Source: Balneolaceae bacterium
GTDB lineage: Bacteria; Bacteroidota; Rhodothermia; Balneolales; Balneolaceae
NCBI GenBank assembly: GCA_007117235.1
Contig: SKGY01000213.1
Span: 1 to 9,575 of the forward strand
Direction: 5' to 3'
Length of the DNA: 9,575 nucleotides
Shown: positions 1 to 5,832 of the stretch, in pieces
Layout: every line of letters begins with the position of its first letter
Numbering within the stretch: the first letter of the stretch is position 1
The notes under the pieces: generated by a model
The model's database searches: none
Told to the model about the DNA's origin: nothing
Seen by the model: the letters and a program-made list of their open reading frames with translations, nothing else
Translations under genes and position numbers: made by a program

Positions 1-1260
1 AAGTGTGACGGCCATTGCACCATAACTGAGTAGAGTAGCAATAGCCGACCCGGTCATTCCATAGATTGGTATCAACATTAAATTAGCGACGATGGTGATA
101 GCCGCTCCCATAAGCGTGATTTTATAAAAAACACGTGTCTTTTCAGTAATAAAAACCCCAGATGAGAAATTGATATACCAGCCATGAAACCAATATGCAA
201 GAAGAAGAAATGGAACAATATCAAGTCCACCCCAATAGCTGCTATCAATCAAAGTGGCTTCCGTGCCCGGTATGGAGATTGCGACGATCTGTTCTTTAAA
301 AAGTGCCACTCCTATAAATACCATCGCTGAAAAAGCATTGTACCATAAAAACGCCTGACCAAACAACTCTTTAGCATCTCTGTCTTTTGAGTGTCGCATG
401 AAAAATGGCTGCCATGCCATACGATACATCTGTACAAGCAATAGCATAAAAACTGCCAATTTGTAGCAGGCATTATAAATACCAACTACATCTTCCGGAG
501 TTGTGCCCATGCCATACAGACGCTCTGCATTAACCGGATCCATACCGTTCAACAAAAATCGATCCAGCGTTTCATTGATCACAAACCCGATACCCGATGG
601 CACGAATGGCCAGCCAAATTTAAACGCCGTTTTAACCCACTGTTTGCTGAAAGAACCTTTCAGTAGGTCTGCTGTTACAATCCAGACAAGCATTGTCATA
701 ACCAATGACGCAGCAAAATTGGCCAGAAATACTGCTTCAATTCCATAGTTAAGCCCCAATATCAGATAGAAGTTCAATCCAATATTGATCAATACATTCA
801 GAATTTTTAGGCCTGCAAACAGGTAAGCGCGACGCGTAAGGCGGAGTTCAGCCATTGGAACAATCGAGAGTGTGTCGAACCACAAAATCCCAATCATCAG
901 CAAAAATATACCTGAAGACTCCGGCGGCAAACTCATAACCGGCATGATTGACGGCATCATCAAATAGAGAAAAAAGCTCAGTAAAGAGGCAAAAACAAAT
1001 AGCCCAATTTGAAGCGTTTTAAAAACATCCGGTGCTTCTTTACGAGTTTCAGCGTAGCGGAGATAGGCCGACTCCATTCCAAATGTAAACATCACATTTA
1101 GGAATGCGATGGCCGCATAAACAAGCCCCATTACCCCATACTGAGCCGTATTGAATACGCCTGTATGCAGTGGCACAAGCAGGTAATTGATAAACCTGGC
1201 TAGCACATTGCTTATGCCGTAAATGAGGGTGTCTGAAAAGAGTTCTTTTAGTTTTTGCAC
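1..1260 (-). CDS. Polysaccharide/oligosaccharide flippase (MATE-like, Wzx/RfbX type), 3' end cut by window edge
   Basis: An open frame of 420 codons runs from a GTG at 1260-1258 to base 1 with no stop, so the C-terminus lies outside the window. The protein is strongly hydrophobic, with successive membrane segments at about residues 11-31, 43-62, 83-103, 117-134, 148-170, 175-195, 264-280, 304-322, 345-362 and 380-400. The N-terminal pattern (LFSDTLIYGISN, then AQYG) and the GIYN...YKL...AWQPFF stretch near 260-287 are typical of polysaccharide biosynthesis flippases. Known members flip lipid-linked sugar units across the inner membrane; the substrate here cannot be told. GTG is the first possible start after the aroQ stop, which lies in the same frame only one codon (CCT) upstream, with AGGA about 11 bases before it. 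Translation is therefore probably coupled to aroQ. Family assignment is firm; the exact start is less so. Confidence 0.88.
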   Translation of the reverse strand, partial: MQKLKELFSDTLIYGISNVLARFINYLLVPLHTGVFNTAQYGVMGLVYAAIAFLNVMFTFGMESAYLRYAETRKEAPDVFKTLQIGLFVFASLLSFFLYLMMPSIMPVMSLPPESSGIFLLMIGILWFDTLSIVPMAELRLTRRAYLFAGLKILNVLINIGLNFYLILGLNYGIEAVFLANFAASLVMTMLVWIVTADLLKGSFSKQWVKTAFKFGWPFVPSGIGFVINETLDRFLLNGMDPVNAERLYGMGTTPEDVVGIYNACYKLAVFMLLLVQMYRMAWQPFFMRHSKDRDAKELFGQAFLWYNAFSAMVFIGVALFKEQIVAISIPGTEATLIDSSYWGGLDIVPFLLLAYWFHGWYINFSSGVFITEKTRVFYKITLMGAAITIVANLMLIPIYGMTGSAIATLLSYGAMAVTL

Positions 1261-1263
1261 AGG

Positions 1264-1701
1264 TTATTTTTTCCTGTTCAACAATTTAATGCCGGCCTCT
1301 ACGCCAAGCAGGTAACTGTCAGGACCAAACCCTGTTATGATTCCATCCATCGCTTTTCCGGTTATTGATCGCTCACGAAATTCCTCCCGGGCATGAATGT
1401 TAGACAGATGTACTTCCACTTTTGGGATATCTAAAAGTTCCAGAGCGTCATGAATTGCAACTGATGTATGTGTGAAGCCTCCCCAATTAGCAACAACGGC
1501 ATCTACATTACCTGTACGTACAGAGTGAATAGCCTCAACCAGATCACCTTCATGATTGCTTTGAATGAAAATGAAGTCTATGTCAGAGTAAGTCGTTTTG
1601 AGTAAGCTTTCGATATCATCAAGCGTATCAGACCCATAAACAGATTTATCTCTTACTCCCAATAAATTCAGATTAGGGCCATTTATAATCATAATGATCA
1701 T
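1264..1701 (-). CDS. aroQ: Type II 3-dehydroquinate dehydratase
   Basis: This 145-residue protein has the usual length of type II dehydroquinases, which convert 3-dehydroquinate to 3-dehydroshikimate in the cytoplasmic shikimate pathway. Family signatures are all present in order: NGPNLNLLG at 7-15, the catalytic Arg18 and Tyr22 (in VYGSDTL), QSNHEGDL at 47-54, the Asn72...His78 loop (NWGGFTHTS), and EVHLSNIHAREEFR at 96-109 with the substrate-binding Glu96/His98 and Arg109. One oddity is Trp-Gly-Gly where the family usually has Pro-Gly-Ala after the active-site Asn. The start at 1701 overlaps the stop of the upstream HIT gene as ATGA and has GAGG seven bases before it. A second ATG at 1692 would give the more standard N-terminus MIINGPN, so either may be used. 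It is the middle gene of a three-gene operon. Confidence 0.96.
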   Translation of the reverse strand: MIIMIINGPNLNLLGVRDKSVYGSDTLDDIESLLKTTYSDIDFIFIQSNHEGDLVEAIHSVRTGNVDAVVANWGGFTHTSVAIHDALELLDIPKVEVHLSNIHAREEFRERSITGKAMDGIITGFGPDSYLLGVEAGIKLLNRKK

Positions 1702-2099
1702 ATCTTTACCTCAGCTTCTATTTGTTTTGCAATTTTTTTCATTTCAGATTCACTGAAGTTCAATTTTTCAGCTCTCAATGATACGTCCTGAAGCTCGTTA
1801 TAAATCGGTACTAAATGAATATGAGCATGTGGAACTTCAAGTCCCTCCACAATAATACCCGTCCTAATTGTGCCAAGAGATTTATCTATACCTTTTGCAA
1901 CTTTCTTTGCAAAAACAGCTGTATCACCAAGCAGTTGATCAGGTAAATCAAACAGATAGTCGATCTCTTTTTTGGAAACTACAAGTGTGTGACCTTTCGT
2001 TATAGGGTTGATATCGAGAAATGCAATGTGAGTCTGCGATTCTGCAACTTTATAGCATGGAATTTCACCATTAATAATTTTTGTAAAAATGGAAAACAT
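1698..2099 (-). CDS. HIT-family nucleotide-binding protein (histidine triad hydrolase)
   Basis: The 133-residue protein is full length for the HIT superfamily. It carries the histidine triad H91-A-H93-I-H95-L-V-P, whose central His is the nucleophile in nucleotide hydrolases and transferases, and the N-terminal family pattern FTKIINGEIPCYKV at 5-18 followed by AFLDINPITKGHTLVV at 26-41. Members of the Hint/HinT branch cleave AMP from phosphoramidates or dinucleotides; the substrate here is unknown. It is the first gene of the operon and its stop overlaps the aroQ start by 4 bases. No Shine-Dalgarno sequence precedes the ATG; the leader is A-rich. No canonical TTTG/TAnnTTTG promoter is visible on the minus strand upstream. 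The best one-mismatch -7 candidate is TACACTTG (2170-2163), which has no -33 partner. Confidence 0.94.
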   Translation of the reverse strand: MFSIFTKIINGEIPCYKVAESQTHIAFLDINPITKGHTLVVSKKEIDYLFDLPDQLLGDTAVFAKKVAKGIDKSLGTIRTGIIVEGLEVPHAHIHLVPIYNELQDVSLRAEKLNFSESEMKKIAKQIEAEVKI

Positions 2100-2250
2100 T
2101 TTAAAGTTCTTTTTTTGATTCTAATCTGTAGTAACTACCTTCAATCAGTGTGTTCATTAAAGCAAGTGTAGACAGAATAAGCAAGATTTTTCTTTTAATC
2201 TTATTTCGCCTACCGGAAAAAACTTAATTTTAAAAAAGATCACCGGTTCG

Positions 2251-2283
2251 TTTGATTTTCATCAGTACTACTCCTTATCTTTG
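2251..2283 (+). promoter_or_regulatory. Bacteroidota-type promoter of the tRNA-Lys gene
   Basis: TTTG at 2251-2254 is followed, after 21 bases, by TATCTTTG at 2276-2283. This is an exact match to the Bacteroidota housekeeping consensus TTTG-N19-21-TAnnTTTG. Transcription would start about 2288-2291, leaving a leader of roughly ten bases before the tRNA. The match is read directly from the sequence; promoter activity is inferred. Confidence 0.8.
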
Positions 2284-2301
2284 GGGTCTTGAAACTTTAA
2301 T

Positions 2302-2374
2302 GAATCGGTAGCTCAGTTGGTAGAGCAGCGGCCTTTTAAGCCGCGGGTCGAGGGTTCGAGCCCCTCCCGATTCA
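2302..2374 (+). tRNA. tRNA-Lys (anticodon UUU)
   Basis: A complete 73-base cloverleaf can be drawn. The acceptor stem GAATCGG (2302-2308) pairs perfectly with CCGATTC (2367-2373), followed by discriminator A2374. The D stem GCTC/GAGC encloses the loop AGTTGGTA. The anticodon stem GCGGC/GCCGC holds the loop CTTTTAA, giving anticodon TTT at 2335-2337. The T stem GAGGG/CCCTC holds TTCGAGC. The 3' CCA is not encoded (the next bases are CGA), so it must be added after transcription. It stands alone as a single-gene unit with its own promoter and terminator, convergent with the nuclease gene. Confidence 0.98.
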
Positions 2375-2417
2375 CGACTCTAACGAGTACACAGTTTATA
2401 ATGACTCTCTCTTGATT

Positions 2418-2456
2418 AACCCTTATCGGCTGATACCCGGTAGGGGTTATTTTTTT
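2418..2456 (+). terminator. Rho-independent terminator downstream of tRNA-Lys
   Basis: The arms AACCCTTATCGG (2418-2429) and CCGGTAGGGGTT (2437-2448) form a 12-bp stem with two G-U pairs and a 7-base loop. A run of seven T follows at 2450-2456. The T-run is only on the plus-strand side, so it ends the tRNA transcript; read from the minus strand the hairpin has no T-run and would not be a good terminator for the opposing gene. Confidence 0.9.
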
Positions 2457-2470
2457 AGTCATATAACTGT

Positions 2471-4420
2471 TTAATTCACCGTTATATAAGGCCTCATTCT
2501 TTCCAATGTAGCAGGCCCAATTCCACTCACATTAGTAAGATCTTCGATAGATCTGAACTCACCGTTTGCAAGTCTGTATTCGATAATTCGCTCTGAAATT
2601 GCCGGACCAACCCCATTTAAAGCCTGAAGCGTAATTGCATCAGCTGTGTTTATGTTTATAGGAAAAGATACGGCAATTGCTGCACCGTCACTTCCCAGCT
2701 CGTAGCGGGCTACCCGCTCTCCAACCCTATCTGGGAATTGCCATTTTCCAATACCCTCTTCCTTGGCCTGCTCAGTATAGGCCTGAAAGGCTCGAACCGA
2801 ATCGGGGGTTTGCCTATAAAATCTTACCCACTCACCATATCCATGTTGAAGAAGCTCTTTATTCACATCAATGATATTGCCATCACTATCTTTTGCCTGT
2901 ACATATGCAATATAAGCTCCGTATCTCGCATCAGGCTTCTCCAAGCCCGGACCATATACACGCACCTGTTTATCCGCCAATAAATTTGATAAAAACTCAG
3001 CGGCTTTATCTGCAAAAAACTCTGAGGAGTCTCTGCCCGCATACATTCGAGGCACATTAACTCCCAGGAATCTAACCGGATAACCAAATCTTCTTGAAAT
3101 CTCGATTTCAAATCTACTGCCATCATCAACGCGCATTACATTGTACCATTCACCCTCATTGATGTGCGGAACCGGAGCCTCTGCATCACCGGTTGCACGA
3201 TTCATAGCTCCCTTAAAATCCTGGTAATACTGATTTGCTATTATTGGATTGTGAATAATCAGTGTGTTTTCATCATTATTTAGCTCTGCATTATTCGAAA
3301 AGTTATAGGAGCCCGCTACTACTATTCCATTGTCATTTTCATGCGGCTTGGTGACGTCTAACAATAAAATTTTATGATGAAGTGTCCGAAGTTCTCTTGC
3401 CGGCCTGATATTTCTTGTGCCTGCCTGAGCTTCAGGCGTTGCCCAAATCGCACCTGTATTTCTGTATTGTGCATAAAATCTTGGATCAATAAGACCCTGC
3501 AGTAAAATGCCATCAGAAAAAGATCTTCTCCACATCGACCTGCTCATTTCTATACCCGGAGTTATCGCAAATGCGAGGAAATTCACATCGTGTTCAGCTA
3601 CAAGAATGAGCTCATTTAACCTTTCAGCAACAGAAGGCTTTGAGCGATCTCGATTGATAGGTGAAAAATAGAGCTCAACTCTTGTTGTATCCACATAGAA
3701 AATACTCTCACCAATAAAGCGCTTGTCTTTATGAAATCTTGCGCGCTCGGAATTTGGCACATCGCCATCTCCACCCCAAAGTTCATTAAACTCTTTATGA
3801 TATGCTTTGGCAATACCGCTGTCTTTCACAACGATGGTATTGTTTGAATTAATGGGACCCGTGTAGGTTAAATTCATAGAACCGGTCCATACAAAATAAT
3901 CGTCCGGATCATCGCTGAGTATATCTATAACTGCAAATTTGTGATGCATGTCGTAGCTGGCACCGGGTAACCGGTTCGACGAATCAACAGATCCATCAGG
4001 AAGAAATATTTCACCTGCATCATCTATTGAGTAGATTCCCGCCCCGCTAAGCATTGGCCAAACTTCATCAGCTATCTCTCGGTTTCGGAATCTGTTGTAG
4101 TGGTCTGTAGCAATTCTGACCCTAACACCTCTCTCAGCTGCTCTTACCAGAGCTTCTACAACATTTAGATTTTCAACATTATAAGTAGCAAGATCGATAC
4201 TGTATTTGGACTGATCTATCAAATCAATCAGCGTTTTCATCAAATCAACATTATCATTCAGAATATTACCCTCTTTGGCAACAGAATGATCACCGGGCAT
4301 ATTAAAGTAGACCTCAATCCATTCAACAGAGCTTGTATCAGCAGATTGTGAGTAAAGTTGTTCGGAGGTAATTAGAATAAAACCCGTGATAGCGAGAATT
4401 AGAACTCGTACTTTATTCAT
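2471..4420 (-). CDS. Secreted multidomain nuclease-like protein: two PLD (HKD) motifs + SNase-like domain + ComEA helix-hairpin-helix
   Basis: The product is 649 residues from the ATG at 4420. A TTG at 4432 is in frame but would add only four residues ahead of a good signal peptide (MNKVRVL then a hydrophobic core, cleavage near 26). Two phospholipase-D motifs follow: H159-x-K161-x4-D166 with GSMN at 180-183, and H348-x-K350-x4-D355 with GSYN at 370-373. This pair is the active-site pattern of PLD-family nucleases and phospholipases. Residues about 423-563 resemble a staphylococcal-nuclease fold (RFLGVNVPR near 450-458, ARYGAYIAYV near 498-507, ending EEGIGKWQFP), but most catalytic positions differ. 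Residues 586-649 are a full ComEA-type DNA-binding domain with NINTADA (588-594), GVGP (603-606) and GIGP (633-636). I infer a periplasmic or exported enzyme acting on DNA. Lipid or other phosphodiester substrates remain possible. A weak divergent -7-like element (GATATTTG, 4483-4476) lies upstream. Confidence 0.9.
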   Translation of the reverse strand: MNKVRVLILAITGFILITSEQLYSQSADTSSVEWIEVYFNMPGDHSVAKEGNILNDNVDLMKTLIDLIDQSKYSIDLATYNVENLNVVEALVRAAERGVRVRIATDHYNRFRNREIADEVWPMLSGAGIYSIDDAGEIFLPDGSVDSSNRLPGASYDMHHKFAVIDILSDDPDDYFVWTGSMNLTYTGPINSNNTIVVKDSGIAKAYHKEFNELWGGDGDVPNSERARFHKDKRFIGESIFYVDTTRVELYFSPINRDRSKPSVAERLNELILVAEHDVNFLAFAITPGIEMSRSMWRRSFSDGILLQGLIDPRFYAQYRNTGAIWATPEAQAGTRNIRPARELRTLHHKILLLDVTKPHENDNGIVVAGSYNFSNNAELNNDENTLIIHNPIIANQYYQDFKGAMNRATGDAEAPVPHINEGEWYNVMRVDDGSRFEIEISRRFGYPVRFLGVNVPRMYAGRDSSEFFADKAAEFLSNLLADKQVRVYGPGLEKPDARYGAYIAYVQAKDSDGNIIDVNKELLQHGYGEWVRFYRQTPDSVRAFQAYTEQAKEEGIGKWQFPDRVGERVARYELGSDGAAIAVSFPININTADAITLQALNGVGPAISERIIEYRLANGEFRSIEDLTNVSGIGPATLERMRPYITVN

Positions 4421-4454
4421 ATTCGAGAGCAAAAAGCGTTTTTTGTTAATGCGC

Positions 4455-4462
4455 TATTTTTG
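4455..4462 (+). promoter_or_regulatory. Possible -7 promoter element upstream of the DivIC/FtsB-like gene
   Basis: TATTTTTG matches the TAnnTTTG -7 consensus and sits 32 bases before the ATG at 4495, in the 74-base gap between divergent genes. No TTTG lies 19-21 bases further upstream, so only half of the promoter is recognisable. In AT-rich DNA such a match can arise by chance. Confidence 0.35.
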
Positions 4463-4494
4463 AGGTAATTTCGTTCAAATATCACTACAGACTT

Positions 4495-4800
4495 ATGAAA
4501 ATCGATTTTTTAAACCCGCTTCGCTGGAAACGTTCTTTCCTAATTTCAGCACTGATCGCCTTTATGGCGCTGTGGTTTCTTTTCATCGATACATATAGCT
4601 TGCTTACAAAATATCAATTAGATTCAACAAAAGAAGACCTTATTGAGCGAACTGCAGAACTTGAACGTAAAACTGCTGAGTTAGAACAGAAAATAAAAGA
4701 GCTTGAAAACAATCCTGATCTACTCGAAAAAATTGCAAGAGAAGAGTACGGCATGCGAAAACCCGGTGAAACTGTCTATAGAGTTAAACCTTCCGATTAG
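4495..4800 (+). CDS. Septum formation initiator family protein (DivIC/FtsB-like)
   Basis: This 101-residue protein has the architecture of bitopic division proteins of the FtsB/DivIC family: a short basic cytoplasmic tail (residues 1-13), one membrane helix at about 14-31, a heptad-patterned coiled coil at about 36-72 rich in Glu, Lys and Leu, and the family's C-terminal signature (LLEKIAREEYGMRKPGETVY, 76-95). Known members form a trimer with FtsL and FtsQ/DivIB in the periplasm and help activate septal peptidoglycan synthesis. Which partner it takes here cannot be read from the window. The ATG at 4495 has no clear Shine-Dalgarno sequence, like most genes here. It begins the plus-strand run with the ROK kinase and lptD; the 68-base gap after it could hold a second promoter. 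Confidence 0.9.
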   Translation: MKIDFLNPLRWKRSFLISALIAFMALWFLFIDTYSLLTKYQLDSTKEDLIERTAELERKTAELEQKIKELENNPDLLEKIAREEYGMRKPGETVYRVKPSD

Positions 4801-4819
4801 CCTGATTAATCTCATGGAT

Positions 4820-4846
4820 TGATCAAATTTTCACTATTTTTGATCA
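4820..4846. repeat. 8-bp inverted repeat overlapping a -7-like element before the ROK gene
   Basis: TGATCAAA (4820-4827) and TTTGATCA (4839-4846) form a perfect inverted repeat with an 11-base spacer. The right arm overlaps TATTTTTG (4835-4842), which fits the TAnnTTTG -7 consensus, 23 bases upstream of the ROK start codon. No matching -33 element is present, and no T-run follows, so a terminator for the preceding gene is unlikely. It could be an operator, a leader hairpin or chance. Confidence 0.3.
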
Positions 4847-4868
4847 CTTTCTAACCAAAACAATTTTC

Positions 4869-5819
4869 ATGGTAGCAATCGGCATAGATTTAGGCGGCAC
4901 TAATATAAAAGCAGCCATTGTTGATCAACAAAAAGGTTTTATACATACAACATCCATACCAACTCACGCAGATGTTGGAAAAGAGCACGTATTTGACCGA
5001 ATCGCATTGGCAATTAATGAGGTGATGGAGGGACGTGACTTAGAGCCAATTGGTATTGGAATGGGACTCCCGGGAATGGTTAGTATGGATCGTAAAATAG
5101 TAAAGAATCCGCCAAATTTGCCCGGATGGAAAGTTGAAAATGTAGCCGAACAGCTCCAAAAAAGAACAGGATATCGTTGTGTAATTGAGAATGATGCAAA
5201 TTTAGCCGCATTGGGATCAGCAAGATTTGGTATTGGCAAGGAGTGGAATGATTTTATAATGATTACTCTTGGCACAGGTGTTGGCGGTGGAATAATTTTA
5301 GACAACAAAATTTACAGAGGCACTACCGGAATGGCCGGTGAGCTTGGTCATGTCATCATTAATTATCACGGACCACTATCAAATAGTAACACACGCGGTG
5401 GTGTGGAAGCATATCTCGGTCAGCGTTTTTTAAGTCGTTTCGCAGCAGATACTCTGCGTCAACATACAGACAATCCACTGTATGAAAAATTCAGGAAAGA
5501 CTTTGAGATGCTCGAGCCCGTTGACTTATATGAAGCAGCTAAAAACGGGAATGATCTGGCTATTGATATCTTAAGACAGGCCGGTGAAAAACTGGGATAT
5601 GCCATTGTGAACTACGTTCATATTTTGGACATTCGTAAAATTGTTGTGAGCGGAGGTGTGGCAAAAGCGGGATCCTTTCTGCTGAAGCCAGCTTACGAAA
5701 CCGCATCAAAGTATTTAATGCCTCCATTTTTAGAAGGCTTCGAGATCACTTATGAATCGTTGGGAAATGATGCAGCACTTCTTGGTGCAGCAAGCCTTGC
5801 CTTCGATGAGTTGCTTTGA
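4869..5819 (+). CDS. ROK-family sugar kinase (glucokinase-like) lacking the zinc-finger cysteines
   Basis: The 316-residue protein has the normal length of a stand-alone ROK kinase, with no N-terminal DNA-binding domain, so it is an enzyme rather than a ROK repressor. The phosphate-binding motif IDLGGTNIKAAIV lies at 6-18, the catalytic base Asp109 sits in ENDANLAALG (107-116), a second phosphate loop is LGTGVGGG (134-141), and sugar-contact residues Glu158 and His161 are in GELGH. VSGGVAKAG (260-268) is the adenosine-side motif. The conserved CxCGxxGCxE zinc motif is instead S171-N-S-N-T-R-G-G-V-E180: all three cysteines are replaced while His161 is kept. Glucose is the commonest substrate in the family, but N-acetyl sugars are possible and the substrate is not established. 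The lptD start follows 13 bases after the stop, which suggests cotranscription. Confidence 0.92.
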   Translation: MVAIGIDLGGTNIKAAIVDQQKGFIHTTSIPTHADVGKEHVFDRIALAINEVMEGRDLEPIGIGMGLPGMVSMDRKIVKNPPNLPGWKVENVAEQLQKRTGYRCVIENDANLAALGSARFGIGKEWNDFIMITLGTGVGGGIILDNKIYRGTTGMAGELGHVIINYHGPLSNSNTRGGVEAYLGQRFLSRFAADTLRQHTDNPLYEKFRKDFEMLEPVDLYEAAKNGNDLAIDILRQAGEKLGYAIVNYVHILDIRKIVVSGGVAKAGSFLLKPAYETASKYLMPPFLEGFEITYESLGNDAALLGAASLAFDELL

Positions 5820-5832
5820 TTAAGTTAATTTC

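Noticed and set aside
503..748. Plus-strand open frame of 81 codons within the flippase region.
   Set aside because: It lies antisense to a clear membrane-protein reading frame and its translation resembles no family.
2183..2202. AAGATT/AATCTT inverted repeat in the gap between the HIT gene and the tRNA promoter.
   Set aside because: Six A-T-rich pairs around a T-rich loop are expected by chance in this AT-rich gap, and there is no link to a promoter or terminator.
2355..2470. tRNA-Lys 3' end as an integration (att) site for a genomic island containing the nuclease gene.
   Set aside because: No direct repeat of the tRNA 3' end occurs elsewhere in the window, no integrase is present, and the flanking genes look like core chromosome.
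2461..2487. 7-bp inverted repeat ATATAAC/GTTATAT across the stop of the secreted nuclease gene, considered as its terminator.
   Set aside because: The stem is all but one pair A-T, the loop is 13 bases, and no T-run follows on the minus strand.
4421..4432. TTG at 4432 as the start of the secreted nuclease.
   Set aside because: It adds only four residues before an ATG that begins a standard signal peptide (Met-Asn-Lys-Val-Arg, then a hydrophobic core); no ribosome-binding site favours the TTG.
4964..5308. Minus-strand open frame of 114 codons inside the ROK gene.
   Set aside because: It is the antisense of conserved kinase motifs and shows no independent domain or start signal.
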